From Chloroflexota bacterium (GTDB lineage Bacteria > Chloroflexota > Anaerolineae > J102): 64,000 bases of DNA. The translations under genes and the position numbers were made by a program. Location: NCBI GenBank assembly GCA_029782215.1, contig JAKOVD010000045.1, forward strand, positions 1 to 64,000. The letters run 5' to 3'. The stretch's first letter is position 1. Every line of letters begins with the position of its first letter. Of the stretch, positions 27,750-36,330 are shown piece after piece. Under the pieces are notes generated by a model that was not told where the DNA came from, searched no databases, and saw only the letters and a program-made list of their open reading frames with translations.

Positions 27750-28193
27750 CTACTGCAGCTCGATGTTGCCAACATGCAGGGGCTCGGGGGCCGTGCCATT
27801 GCGCAGGGCGGCCAGCAAGGCCGTCTGGTTGACGTTTAGCCTCGAGCAAGCAGCGGCAATGGTCTCGTCTGGCGACACCGCGCAGCTTTGGCAGCCGCCC
27901 ATGTGGAAGCTGGCCAGGATTTCATCGGCGTGAGGATGGTTGTTTTGGACTTCGGCAATCGTGGTCGCAGGCGCAATCACGATCTGCCCGGTCGCTTGTC
28001 TGAGCTCGAACCGCATCTCCTTCCCCTGGGTGTCCAACTGCTGGCTCAACTCCTCCACCTGTGATGAGAGTTGGTAGACGTTGTTTGAGGCCCGGGAAAG
28101 GCGTTGGGTGAGATCGGCGACCCGGCGCTGCACCATGAAGGCGTAGACAAAGGCTGCGATGGCGACGAGCAAAACAATCACGTTGAGGATCAT
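27750..28193 (-). CDS. Membrane-anchored coiled-coil protein with DUF1858-like domain
   Basis: The 147-residue protein has one N-terminal membrane helix (about 3-21) and a heptad-rich coiled coil (24-58). The C-terminal domain of about 65 residues resembles DUF1858 (ScdA/RIC N-terminal type): NNHPHADEILASFHMGGCQSC, with Cys101, Cys104 and Cys116, then a helical pair. DUF1858 domains occur in Fe-S repair and hybrid-cluster-related proteins. The domain is cytoplasmic if the helix runs N-out. It is the first gene of the redox run 24429-28193. Confidence 0.7.
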   Translation of the reverse strand: MILNVIVLLVAIAAFVYAFMVQRRVADLTQRLSRASNNVYQLSSQVEELSQQLDTQGKEMRFELRQATGQIVIAPATTIAEVQNNHPHADEILASFHMGGCQSCAVSPDETIAAACSRLNVNQTALLAALRNGTAPEPLHVGNIELQ

Positions 28194-28253
28194 CGGGCGG
28201 GTTCTCCGCGGCAGTGTGGGGGATGGGTGAGTGTGGTCGGCACGGGTGACCGA

Positions 28254-28943
28254 TCAGGCCACGTCATAGGTGTCAGAAGCGTGCATCAGGACACAGGTGC
28301 TTGCGGTCTCATGCTGGCAGCGCGCCTGGAAATCCTCGGCATCGACGTCGATCAGCGGCCAGGTGCCGTAATGACAGGGAATGACCACCTTGGGCTCGAT
28401 CAGCTTCACCGCCTTGATGGCATCGTCGGGACCCATGGTGAAGTTGTCGCCGATGCAGAGCATGGCCACATCCACGTGGTCATCGGCCAGCCACTTCATG
28501 TCATAGGTGAGCGCCGTGTCGCCGGAGAAGTAGAGCGTCTTGCCGTTGTTGAGCTTGAGGAGAAAGCCGCCCGGGTTGCCGCCGTTGCTGCCGTCGGGCA
28601 GCGCCGACCCGTGGTGGGCAATGGTCATCTTGCAGCGGCCAAACGGGAACTGAAAGCCGCCGCCGATATGCAGGCCATGAACCTGCTGGAGCCCCTTGCT
28701 GCGGAGCCAACCCGCGATCTCGTTGTTGCAGATGACGAGCGCCCCTGTGCGCCTGGCCAGGTCGACGGCGTCGCCCACGTGGTCGCCGTGCCCGTGCGAC
28801 ACCAGGATGAAGTCGGCCCGCACGTCGCCGGCCTTTACCCGAGCCTTGGGATTGCCGGTGAAAAAGGGATCGATGACGAGCAGCTTGCCGTCGCTGTCGA
28901 TCGTGAAGGTAGAATGGCCGTGATAGGTGATCTTAACTGACAT
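28254..28943 (-). CDS. UPF0173 metal-dependent hydrolase (metallo-beta-lactamase fold)
   Basis: The 229-residue protein has the HGHGDH metal motif at 51-56 and further ligands in IAHHG, SGDT and PCHYGTWP. UPF0173 hydrolases have no assigned substrate. The gene lies 60 bases upstream of the DUF1858-like gene on the same strand and may share the transcript. A -10-like TATAAT occurs upstream at 29051-29046 on the minus strand with a weak -35, about 100 bases before the ATG. Confidence 0.9.
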   Translation of the reverse strand: MSVKITYHGHSTFTIDSDGKLLVIDPFFTGNPKARVKAGDVRADFILVSHGHGDHVGDAVDLARRTGALVICNNEIAGWLRSKGLQQVHGLHIGGGFQFPFGRCKMTIAHHGSALPDGSNGGNPGGFLLKLNNGKTLYFSGDTALTYDMKWLADDHVDVAMLCIGDNFTMGPDDAIKAVKLIEPKVVIPCHYGTWPLIDVDAEDFQARCQHETASTCVLMHASDTYDVA

Positions 28944-29133
28944 GGAGATGTCTCCTCAGAATATCAGGGTCCACATCACATTTGATGTGACTGAGACGCC
29001 GCTACTTACACGGCGGACGCCCATGCTGATGCACACAAACGTCTCATTATAGCCGATCTTGCCGCCTTCTCTCCACTTTTTGGCGCCCCTGCGGCCCCTG
29101 CGGCCCCCAAGCAAGGCATCGGGACAAAAAGAC

Positions 29134-29177
29134 GTGCGACGCACCGTTGCGTTCGTGGCCCGAACGATGCGTCGCAC
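29134..29177. repeat. Hairpin repeat with GTGCGACGCA arms
   Basis: GTGCGACGCA at 29134-29143 pairs with TGCGTCGCAC at 29168-29177, and the inner GTTCG/CGAAC also pairs. It lies just downstream of nuoI, 13 bases beyond its stop. The same arm sequence forms the hairpin at 51499-51529, so it belongs to an interspersed palindrome family. Confidence 0.75.
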
Positions 29178-29189
29178 ATTGACTCGCCC

Positions 29190-30122
29190 TTACAGCTTGA
29201 CTTCCTTGCCCTCGGCCTTGCGCCGCTCACGGTAGTGAAGCAACTGCTTCTCGCGCATCTCCATGATCTGCGCCCACGGTACGCCGCTGGGGCTGACGCC
29301 TTCTGCGGGCACGGCAGGCAGAGGCAGACTCGAGCGGAGGATCTCCCCTGTGTAGCCTTCGGGAATGGGAGAGTAGTGGCCCCCCTTTGGCTTGGGTCGC
29401 GGGGCGGCCTCGGCCACAACGGCGGCTGTTGCCGCGGTCGCTACCGGCGCCGGCTGCTGCGCCGGCGCTGCTTCGACCTTAGCCGCGGGTTTCTCGGCGG
29501 CTGCCGCCGGCTTCTTCGCCTCAGCCTTGGCGCCACCGCCCTTCTTGCCCTTCTTGACCTTGCCTGCTTCCTTCTCGGCCCAGGTCTTGGGATACAGGGC
29601 TGCGTAATAGCCGGTCGGCACGCTCAGCTCCGTCTTGTCGAAGACGAGGCCGGGGAAGCGGTCGTACGTCGCCAACTCGTAGTCGTGGTTCATCTTGATG
29701 GCGTCGAAGGGGCAGTATTCGGCGCAGAAGCCACAGCTCATGCAGATGCTGGCGTCGATGAAGAACTGGCGCGGACGGGTGATCGGCTTGCCGTTCTCAT
29801 CCTGGTCGCGCACAATCCAGATACATTGGGGCGGGCAGACCTTCGCGCAGATACCGCACGCCGTGCAGCGATCCTCGCCTGTATCCTCTTCGTACAGCAG
29901 CATGGGAATATACCGGAAGTTCTCCGGCAGCTCGCGCCGCTCTTCGGGATATTGGATCGTGAAGATGCCGCGCACGTCCGTGGGCTGATTCACGATCAAC
30001 CCCTTCGACGTCTCGATGCTGTTGGCGTAACGCGTCGGATGACGCGAAAAGTCATCGGTAAAAGTCGCTGTGTACCGTCTGAGCGTGACACCCAGACCCT
30101 TGAGAATACCCGATCCGAACAT
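29190..30122 (-). CDS. nuoI: NADH-quinone oxidoreductase subunit I with Ala/Lys-rich C-terminal extension
   Basis: The 310-residue subunit carries the two [4Fe-4S] clusters of complex I: Cys86, 89, 92 and 96, then Cys127, 130, 133 and 137. It passes electrons from the peripheral arm towards NuoB. A standard NuoI ends around residue 165-180. Here an Ala-Lys-Pro-rich linker (185-250) and a folded-looking tail (251-310, PIPEGYTGEILRSS) are added. It follows nuoCD by 64 bases and is the last nuo gene of this short operon. Confidence 0.92.
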   Translation of the reverse strand: MFGSGILKGLGVTLRRYTATFTDDFSRHPTRYANSIETSKGLIVNQPTDVRGIFTIQYPEERRELPENFRYIPMLLYEEDTGEDRCTACGICAKVCPPQCIWIVRDQDENGKPITRPRQFFIDASICMSCGFCAEYCPFDAIKMNHDYELATYDRFPGLVFDKTELSVPTGYYAALYPKTWAEKEAGKVKKGKKGGGAKAEAKKPAAAAEKPAAKVEAAPAQQPAPVATAATAAVVAEAAPRPKPKGGHYSPIPEGYTGEILRSSLPLPAVPAEGVSPSGVPWAQIMEMREKQLLHYRERRKAEGKEVKL

Positions 30123-30186
30123 GCGCTTTCGTCCTTAGGCCAATGACTGCGCCCCCGAACCGGCGGGTCCGGCGGCGCAGCGATTT

Positions 30187-31938
30187 CTAGCGATCGGTTT
30201 CACCCAACACGATGTCAATGGCGCCAAGCGAAACGATGGCATCGGCGATCTTGTAGCCGATGCACATCGGTCCCAGGCTGTTGAGGTTGATGTACGACGG
30301 GGCGCGCACATGATAGCGCCAGGCGTTATCGGAGCCATCCGAGACAATGTAGAAGCCAAGCTCACCCTTGGGCCCCTCGACGGCGCCATAAGCTTCACCC
30401 TTGTCGACACGGGTGACGTAGGCCGGCTTGCCGTTCATGATCGGGCCGTCGGGAATCTGGTCGAGCGCCTGCTTGAGAATGCGCACCGATTCGCGCATCT
30501 CGCCAAGGCGGACCTTGTAGCGGGCGTAGACATCGCAGCCATCGTCTGCGACCACGTCAAACTCAAAGCGGTCGTAAATGGAGTATGGCCGGGCCCGGCG
30601 CACATCGTAAGGGACCCCCGAACCACGCAGTTGCGGTCCGCAGCAGCTCAGGGCGATGGCGTCCTGGGCCGAGAGCAAACCGACGCCGATGCAGCGTGCC
30701 AGCAGAATCTCGCTCTTGGTGAGATAGCGGTCGAGCTCATCGATCTTCTTGTCCAGGCGATTGAAGACGATATCGCGGCAGCGAGTGAGCCAGGCATCGT
30801 CCACGTCGCGCACCACACCACCAAAGCGCATGTAGTTGCACAACATGCGGCTGCCGGCAGCCGCCTCGAACAGGTCCAGGATCAGCTCGCGCTCCTCGAT
30901 AGCGTAAAGCGCTGGCGTGAAGAAGGCGCCCAGATCGTTGAGCAGGAAGCCCACCGTCCAGATGTGGTTGCAGATACGCGTGAGCTCGGCCATGATCACG
31001 CGCAGGTACTCGGCGCGCTCCGGCGGCTTGCCCTTGTCCCCCATGAGCTGCTCGACCGCCAGCACATAGCCGAAGTTGTTAGACATGCTGGACAGATAAT
31101 CCAGGCGGTCGGTAAAGGGGATATTGCCCAGCCAGGTGTTGCGCTCGCCGATCTTCTCGTGGTTGCGGTGCAGGTAGCCGCACTCGGGCTCCAGGCCTAC
31201 CACCGTTTCACCGTCGAGCGCCACGATCATGCGGAAGACACCGTGCGTCGACGGGTGCTGCGGCCCCATGTTGACGACGATCCGCTCCGTCTGAATGCTG
31301 TGGAAATCAGGGGCCTCGTGAATGGTCGGCAGGGGCGGTGGCGCCGGCTTGAACGTGTCCGGGTCCCAGCCCTTGGGATAGTTCACGTTATCACCCCACG
31401 GCACCCGATCCTCTGCCCACTGGTAGCTGCCCATCGGCCAGCGGCTCTTGTAGGGCTTGTGGTCATCCTCGTGATAGGCTTCTTTCCAGTCCTTTCGCAT
31501 CGGATGCCCATTGAAGCCCTCCCACAGGAAGATGCGGCGCAGCCGCGGATGCCCGCCGAACTTGATGCCAAAGAGGTCATAGGCCTCGCGCTCCTGCAGG
31601 TCCGCACCGGGGTAGACCTTGATCAGGCTGGGAACCTGCGGATCACTGGCAGGCATGCGCGCCTTGAGGACCAGGGGCTGGCCGCCCTTCTTCGTGTTGA
31701 AGAGATGATAGACAACCTCATAGCGGTCGGCGTCCGTACGGCCCTCGAAACCGAGATAGTCGACGGCTGTGAGACAGGAGAGGTAGTCATACCCCTCTTT
31801 GTTGCGCAGGTGCAGGGTCAGGTCAATCAGCTTGTCCCGCGCCACGACGAGGCCCGCGTCATCAGCAGCGAGCACCGCCCCCGGAACCGCATCGGTGTAG
31901 GGCAACTCAGGAGCAAATACGGTGACGTCTGCCATCAT
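30187..31938 (-). CDS. nuoCD: Fused NADH-quinone oxidoreductase subunits C and D
   Basis: The 583-residue protein has a NuoC part (about 1-185, ending near LFGIKFGGHPRLRRIFLWEGFNGHPMRKDWKEAY) joined to NuoD (about 215-583). The NuoD part starts at ERIVVNMGPQHPSTHGVFR and contains ELTRICNHIWTVGFLLNDLGAF and the C-terminal DIVLGETDR. NuoD helps form the quinone-binding cavity. The fusion is common in enterobacteria and some Chloroflexota. It starts directly after the nuoB stop (no gap). Confidence 0.95.
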   Translation of the reverse strand: MMADVTVFAPELPYTDAVPGAVLAADDAGLVVARDKLIDLTLHLRNKEGYDYLSCLTAVDYLGFEGRTDADRYEVVYHLFNTKKGGQPLVLKARMPASDPQVPSLIKVYPGADLQEREAYDLFGIKFGGHPRLRRIFLWEGFNGHPMRKDWKEAYHEDDHKPYKSRWPMGSYQWAEDRVPWGDNVNYPKGWDPDTFKPAPPPLPTIHEAPDFHSIQTERIVVNMGPQHPSTHGVFRMIVALDGETVVGLEPECGYLHRNHEKIGERNTWLGNIPFTDRLDYLSSMSNNFGYVLAVEQLMGDKGKPPERAEYLRVIMAELTRICNHIWTVGFLLNDLGAFFTPALYAIEERELILDLFEAAAGSRMLCNYMRFGGVVRDVDDAWLTRCRDIVFNRLDKKIDELDRYLTKSEILLARCIGVGLLSAQDAIALSCCGPQLRGSGVPYDVRRARPYSIYDRFEFDVVADDGCDVYARYKVRLGEMRESVRILKQALDQIPDGPIMNGKPAYVTRVDKGEAYGAVEGPKGELGFYIVSDGSDNAWRYHVRAPSYINLNSLGPMCIGYKIADAIVSLGAIDIVLGETDR

Positions 31939-32559
31939 TCAACTCTCCTGTACGGCCACATCGGGACGCATCGTCAACTGGCGGATCTCCGCCGCACGTT
32001 CCGGGAGGAAGACATCAGGGCCCAATTCCGGGATGGTCAGCCCGCGGGGCGTCTCTTTGCGATACCAGGCCACCGACCGCACCGACTGGTTCTCGATCTT
32101 CTCGTGCAGCTTGAGAATGCCGTAGAGCAGGGCCTCAGGGGTGGGAGGGCAACCGGGCACATACACATCGACCGGGACGTACTTGTCGACGCCGGAAACC
32201 ACGTTGTAGCCCTCTTTGAATGGGCCGCCGCCGGTGGCACAGGCGCCCATGCTGAGGACGTAGCGTGGCTCCGCCATCTGGTTGTACAGCCGCACGATGG
32301 TGGGGATCATCTTCTTGGTGACCGTACCCGACACGATCATCAGGTCGCATTGACGCGGCGAAGGCCGCATGACCTCCATGCCAAAGCGGGCGAGATCGTA
32401 ACGGCCGGCAGCCGTACAGATCATCTCGATGGCGCAGCAAGCGAGACCGAACAGCATGGGCCACACGCTGTTCTTGCGACTCCAGTTGTAAAGGAAGTCC
32501 ACCGACGTCATGAAGACGTTCTGCTTCAGTTCCTGCGGTACTTCGTTGTCGTTGGCCAT
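31939..32559 (-). CDS. nuoB: NADH-quinone oxidoreductase subunit B
   Basis: The 206-residue protein carries the N2 [4Fe-4S] cluster, ligated by the tandem Cys41-Cys42, Cys107 and Cys137 (the last in [13 protein letters not shown]). It reduces quinone at the NuoB-NuoD interface. The ATG 32559 has a good ribosome-binding site (AAGGAACCAGGGT), so the longer upstream frame is not used. It heads a three-gene unit nuoB-nuoCD-nuoI; nuoA, the H and J-N membrane subunits and the EFG NADH module are not in the window. Confidence 0.95.
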   Translation of the reverse strand: MANDNEVPQELKQNVFMTSVDFLYNWSRKNSVWPMLFGLACCAIEMICTAAGRYDLARFGMEVMRPSPRQCDLMIVSGTVTKKMIPTIVRLYNQMAEPRYVLSMGACATGGGPFKEGYNVVSGVDKYVPVDVYVPGCPPTPEALLYGILKLHEKIENQSVRSVAWYRKETPRGLTIPELGPDVFLPERAAEIRQLTMRPDVAVQES

Positions 32560-32686
32560 ACCCTGGTTCCTTGCTGTGGCAGGCAGGAAAGTTAGCTGCA
32601 CTCGGAAGCTGGCGCGACCGTCATCTGCGTCGAAACGCGCGCCGGAATTGCAGAAGACACCTGGTTGCACCGGTGTCAGTGGCGCG

Positions 32687-32716
32687 ATTATACCCGTTGG
32701 CGAAGAAGGGTGTCAA
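32687..32716 (-). promoter_or_regulatory. Consensus sigma-70-type promoter for nuoBCDI
   Basis: On the minus strand TTGACA (32716-32711) and TATAAT (32692-32687) are both perfect consensus hexamers with an 18-base spacer. Transcription would begin near 32680, about 120 bases before the nuoB ATG. This is the strongest promoter sequence I see in the window. Confidence 0.75.
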
Positions 32717-32844
32717 GTGAAATTTGCGACAAGCACGCTCGGCGTCTGCGCGGCCCGGATCGCCCTTTCCGCAAAAGCACCCGGTTCAGCTACACTCTAC
32801 CACCTAACCTCGAACCTCCTTCCCCAGCCAGACAAATAAACGTC

Positions 32845-34152
32845 ATGACCGCTGTCGAACATCTGCAGAACCTGCTCCGTCTGAACACCAGCAACCCGCC
32901 GGGCAACGAAATCCTGGCAGCAGAGTACCTGGCAAACGTCCTCAGCCAGGCAGGCTATGAAACGCAAGTCATCGAATCTGCGCCGGGACGCGGCAACGTG
33001 GTTGCCCGCTACCGGGGCGACGGCAGCCTTCGCCCCCTGCTGCTCTACAATCATCTGGACGTCGTGCCGGTGGAAAGAAGCCAATGGACGCGCGACCCCT
33101 TTGGCGGCGACATCGTCGACGGCTATATCTGGGGCCGGGGCGCGCTCGACATGAAGAACGTGGTCACGCAGCAGCTCATGGTCATGCTGCAGTTGGCCGC
33201 CGAGCGCCCGCACTTGCGCCGGGATGTCATTTTCGCCGGCTGCGCCGATGAAGAAGTCGGCGGCCAATTTGGGCTCAAGTACCTGGCCACGGCGCACCGC
33301 GACCTGGTCGATGCCGAGATGGGTCTGAGCGAGACGGGCGCCTTTCCCCTTTATGTCAATGGACGGACAGTCTATCCGGTTCAGTGCGGCGAAAAGGGCA
33401 ACTGCCGTCTCATGCTGCGCGCCGTTGCAGCGCCGGGGCACGGCGCCTCACCCAACTACAACAACTACGCCATCCGTTTTCTCGCCATCGCCATCGAACG
33501 CCTCACCCGCACCAGCCTCCCCATCCACATCACGCCGACGCTGCGCAATGCTTTGACACAGTTGGCGCCGGTTCTGGGCATGGATGTGGCGGCGCTGACC
33601 GACCCGGCGCGGCTGGAGGGTCTGCTCCCGACCATTCCCTACCCCTTCCTCCCCGACCTGATCCGCAACGTGACGCGCAATTCGGCGGCGCCCACCCTCC
33701 TGCGCGCGGGCGTTAAGATCAACGTGGTGCCCAGCGTGGCCGAGGTCGAGCTCGATGGCCGGCTGTTGCCGGGACAAACCAAGGACGATCTCATCGCCGA
33801 GATCCGCGCCCTGATCGGCGATGACCTGCCCGTCGACATCATTCATCTGCCGGAGTTCGATACACCAGCCCTGGAACGGGCGTCTGAAGGCCCGCTGTGG
33901 GAGGCCCTGGTGCGCAACTTGCGCAAACACGACCCCAAGGCGGTTGTCATCCCCATCCTGCTGGCAGGCGGCACCGATGCCAAACACCTCGAGCCTATCG
34001 GCGTCCACACCTACGGTTTCAGCCCAATGCACTACCCGCCTGATTTTGACTGGCGCGGCCTGGTGCACGGGCACAACGAACGCCTCCCGGTCGTGGCCCT
34101 GGACTGGGGCATTCACGTGCTCTACGACACGGTCATGGAGTTGTGTGGTTGA
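32845..34152 (+). CDS. M20-family metallopeptidase (ArgE/DapE/CPG2-like)
   Basis: The 435-residue di-zinc hydrolase has metal ligands in YNHLDVVP, GRGALDMKN and the catalytic ADEEVGG. A lid/dimerisation domain (about 190-310) and the final C-terminal His in FSPMHYPPDFDWRGLVHGHNE complete the pattern. M20 peptidases remove acyl or aminoacyl groups from small amides or dipeptides; the substrate is not clear. The frame is open 60 codons upstream, but MTAVEHLQNLLRLNTSNPPGNE at 32845 is the family start. Its stop codon (TGA 34150-34152) lies inside the first unit of a GTTGAAA array. Confidence 0.9.
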   Translation: MTAVEHLQNLLRLNTSNPPGNEILAAEYLANVLSQAGYETQVIESAPGRGNVVARYRGDGSLRPLLLYNHLDVVPVERSQWTRDPFGGDIVDGYIWGRGALDMKNVVTQQLMVMLQLAAERPHLRRDVIFAGCADEEVGGQFGLKYLATAHRDLVDAEMGLSETGAFPLYVNGRTVYPVQCGEKGNCRLMLRAVAAPGHGASPNYNNYAIRFLAIAIERLTRTSLPIHITPTLRNALTQLAPVLGMDVAALTDPARLEGLLPTIPYPFLPDLIRNVTRNSAAPTLLRAGVKINVVPSVAEVELDGRLLPGQTKDDLIAEIRALIGDDLPVDIIHLPEFDTPALERASEGPLWEALVRNLRKHDPKAVVIPILLAGGTDAKHLEPIGVHTYGFSPMHYPPDFDWRGLVHGHNERLPVVALDWGIHVLYDTVMELCG

Positions 34153-34175
34153 AAGTTGAAAGTTGAAGGTTCGGC
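34148..34175. repeat. Heptad array (GTTGAAA/GTTGAAG)
   Basis: Four 7-bp units (GTTGAAA twice, GTTGAAG, GTTCGGC) begin 5 bases before the end of the M20 peptidase gene and supply its stop codon. They sit between two same-strand genes, ending 33 bases before the RmlC-like start. Confidence 0.75.
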
Positions 34176-34208
34176 GCCACCCGCCTCTTGTCTCTCGTCG
34201 GAAGATCT

Positions 34209-34694
34209 ATGCCATTCACAAACAACACGTCCGGCCGCATTGAAGGTGTCATTGTCAAGGAACTGGTCACGCACGCCGATCCGCGCGGGTTCTTCCGCGA
34301 GGTCATCCGCGTCACGGACGACTTCTTCGGCGATGGGTTTGGCCAATGGAGCCACGCCCGCAACTTCCAGGGCGTCATCAAGGCCTGGCACGTCCATCGC
34401 CACCAGACCGACTGGTGGTATTGCCCCATCGGCAACCTCAAGGTGGCCCTGTACGACACGCGGCCTGACAGTCCCACTCACGGCCAGCTCATGGAGCTCT
34501 ACCTGGGTGACAACTATCCCCCCGTGGTCCTTCGCATCCCGCCCGGCGTGGCCCACGGCTACAAGGTGCTGAGCGCCGAAGCCCACATGCTCTACATTAC
34601 CAGCCGCACCTACGATCCGGCCGACGAAGGCAGAATCCCTTACGACGACCCCGCCATCGGCTACGACTGGCTGGCCGGGCACAAGATTACGTGA
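34209..34694 (+). CDS. dTDP-4-dehydrorhamnose 3,5-epimerase-like protein
   Basis: The 161-residue cupin-fold protein resembles RmlC/WxcM: DPRGFFREVIR, then QWSHARNFQGVIKAWHVHRHQTDWWYCPIGNLKVALYD, and LRIPPGVAHGYKVL. RmlC-like enzymes epimerise C3 and C5 of dTDP-sugars. The usual RmlC catalytic His is plausible in WHVHRHQ, but no other rhamnose genes are nearby, so the exact sugar is unknown. MPFTNNTSGRIEGV is the chosen start; ATG 34188 would add seven residues. The stop (TGA 34692-34694) lies within an ATTACGT heptad array. Confidence 0.85.
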   Translation: MPFTNNTSGRIEGVIVKELVTHADPRGFFREVIRVTDDFFGDGFGQWSHARNFQGVIKAWHVHRHQTDWWYCPIGNLKVALYDTRPDSPTHGQLMELYLGDNYPPVVLRIPPGVAHGYKVLSAEAHMLYITSRTYDPADEGRIPYDDPAIGYDWLAGHKIT

Positions 34695-34817
34695 TTAGTG
34701 ATGCGTGTTGCGTACTTCGTAATCCGTACTGCGTAATAACTGCCCGCACAGAGCGTTTTTCACGCATTACGCATTACGCATCACATATTACGTATCAAGT
34801 AACACGAAATACGCAAC
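34685..34817. repeat. Two heptad arrays (ATTACGT/CACGCAT type)
   Basis: Consecutive 7-bp units run at 34685-34737 (such as ATTAGTG, ATGCGTG, TTGCGTA, CTTCGTA) and at 34761-34817 (CACGCAT, TACGCAT twice, TACGTAT). The first array contains the RmlC-like stop codon. The second ends 6 bases before the end of the convergent GDPD gene. Together they fill almost the whole intergenic space. Confidence 0.8.
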
Positions 34818-34822
34818 CGCAT

Positions 34823-35566
34823 TCACCCCGAAATCGCTGCTTTCAACCGATCCGGGTAGTCGCCCATGAGCATGTCGACGCCGAGGGCGGACAGGCGGCG
34901 GGCGGTCTCGGCGTCGTTCACCGTCCAGGTGTGGACGCGCAGACCGCGGGCGTGAACGCCGGCGATCCACTTGCGGGTCACCAGGTCGTAGCTGGGGTGC
35001 AGGGCTCCCAAGTGCAGCAGGCGGCGCCACCAGCCCCACCGCCAATACCAGGGTGATGAGGACCACCACAAGGCGCCGAGGGCAATGCGAGGCTCACGGC
35101 GCTGGACGGCCCAGAGAATGCGGGGATTGAAAGAGGAGATCATCGCCCGGCCGAAGAGGTTCATGCGCCGAAACAGGGCGATCGTCGCTTCCTCAACGCC
35201 GTCCAGGCGGCTGTCGTCGTTCACCAGCTCGAAGTTCAACAGCAGACGGCCGCCTGCCGTTTCCACCACTTCTTCGGGGGTAGGCATGAGTGTCCCCGCA
35301 AAGCGGGCGTCATACCAGGCGCCTACGTCGAGCGCACGCAGGTCGTCAAACCGCCAGGCGCGCAAAGGACCGGCGGCGGCCTCGGTCCGTCCCAGCTCGC
35401 GGTCGTGGTGGACGATCAGGCGGCCATCCGCCGTGATCTGCACATCGAATTCGATGCCGTCGGCCCCCATCGCCGCCGCCAGATCGAATGCTGGCAGGGT
35501 GTTCTCGGGGGCATAGCCCGAGGCCCCGCGATGGGCAAAGACCAGGGCGCCGGGCGGCCAGTTCAT
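34823..35566 (-). CDS. Glycerophosphodiester phosphodiesterase
   Basis: The 247-residue TIM-barrel enzyme has FAHRGASGYAPENTLPAF (catalytic His and Arg, with Glu), EFDVQIT (metal ligands) and the second catalytic His in VHHDRELGRT. VHTWTVND near 205-212 completes the GDPD signature. It hydrolyses glycerophosphodiesters to an alcohol and glycerol-3-phosphate. There is no signal peptide, so it acts in the cytosol. It follows the DUF59 gene by 24 bases and is co-transcribed with it. Confidence 0.92.
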   Translation of the reverse strand: MNWPPGALVFAHRGASGYAPENTLPAFDLAAAMGADGIEFDVQITADGRLIVHHDRELGRTEAAAGPLRAWRFDDLRALDVGAWYDARFAGTLMPTPEEVVETAGGRLLLNFELVNDDSRLDGVEEATIALFRRMNLFGRAMISSFNPRILWAVQRREPRIALGALWWSSSPWYWRWGWWRRLLHLGALHPSYDLVTRKWIAGVHARGLRVHTWTVNDAETARRLSALGVDMLMGDYPDRLKAAISG

Positions 35567-35590
35567 CCCCGCGGTCTCACGCCTTGGCGG

Positions 35591-36022
35591 TCAGCGACCG
35601 AACAGCCAACCCATGATGCCACCCCGCCGCTTCCTGGGAGGGGCAGGGGTGGATGAAGTAGCAGGCGCCGGCGCATCGGCCGGGGAATGGTCCGGGATCA
35701 TCGATTCATCGAACTCCACCCCCATCTCGGCCAGCTCCTCCTTCAGCTCCTTGCTGAACATCAAGGGCGACCACCGCGGCTCCCATACGATGTTGACGGT
35801 CACCTCCCCGGCCCCCTCCATGCCTCCGGCCACCCGCTTGACGTTGGCGATGATCTGGTCCCCAGCAGGGCAGAAAGGCGTCGTCAGCGTCATGGTCACC
35901 TGGATATCGTCATTCTCGGCCACAGCAATGTCATAGACCAGGCCCATGTTGACGATGTCCATCATGACTTCCGGGTCCATCACACGTTTCAGTTCTTCAC
36001 GCACGGCATCAGGCGTCGGCAT
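35591..36022 (-). CDS. DUF59/MIP18-family metal-sulphur cluster assembly protein
   Basis: The 143-residue protein has a DUF59 core (about 1-90): MDPEVMMDIVNMGLVYDIAV and LTLTTPFCPAGDQI, whose Cys is the functional residue of SufT/MIP18 proteins. VNIVWEPRWSPLMFSKELKEEL follows. A Pro-Ala-rich linker and a basic tail (PPRKRRGGIMGWLFGR) end the protein. Such proteins assist Fe-S cluster assembly. ATG 36022 was preferred to the in-frame ATG 36091 because the first 23 residues are not conserved. A second DUF59 domain in the window is at the N-terminus of Mrp. Confidence 0.85.
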   Translation of the reverse strand: MPTPDAVREELKRVMDPEVMMDIVNMGLVYDIAVAENDDIQVTMTLTTPFCPAGDQIIANVKRVAGGMEGAGEVTVNIVWEPRWSPLMFSKELKEELAEMGVEFDESMIPDHSPADAPAPATSSTPAPPRKRRGGIMGWLFGR

Positions 36023-36330
36023 CGGTTGCTCCAGGGAAGGGCGCTTGCGGTCTTGCAGGGGAGGATACCATAGGGACAATCGAGCCAACAAGGCCCCGGC
36101 GATCAGCGGGTGCGTGCCGGAAGTGTTACGATCCGGGTCTCGTCAGCCGGCAAGAAGGGCACATATGCCTTCTGGCGCAACTTCTGACTTGCCCCTGCGT
36201 TCTATACCGGTAGAATAGAGACTTCCGTCTTCGTACCACCACACTACAGACCGTGGCCTTTCTGAGATGCATGACTCAGATGGCAACGGCACAAACCCCA
36301 CCACACCACGGGCAGAGGCACCACCAACGC
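36023..36330. other. Divergent intergenic region with a promoter
   Basis: This 308-base gap separates the DUF59 gene (minus) from the reductase gene (plus). It holds the promoter listed at 36189 for the plus gene. I see no repeat array, tRNA or clear minus-strand promoter in the rest. Confidence 0.5.
36189..36216 (+). promoter_or_regulatory. Predicted promoter of the enoyl-ACP reductase-like gene
   Basis: TTGCCC (36189-36194) and TAGAAT (36211-36216), 16 bases apart, resemble -35 and -10 boxes. The leader would be about 110 nt before ATG 36331. Confidence 0.45.

Noticed and set aside
30310-32595. A 761-codon open frame on the plus strand opposite nuoBCD
   Set aside because: It is fully antisense to three well-recognised complex I genes, has no family resemblance and is explained by high GC codon use.
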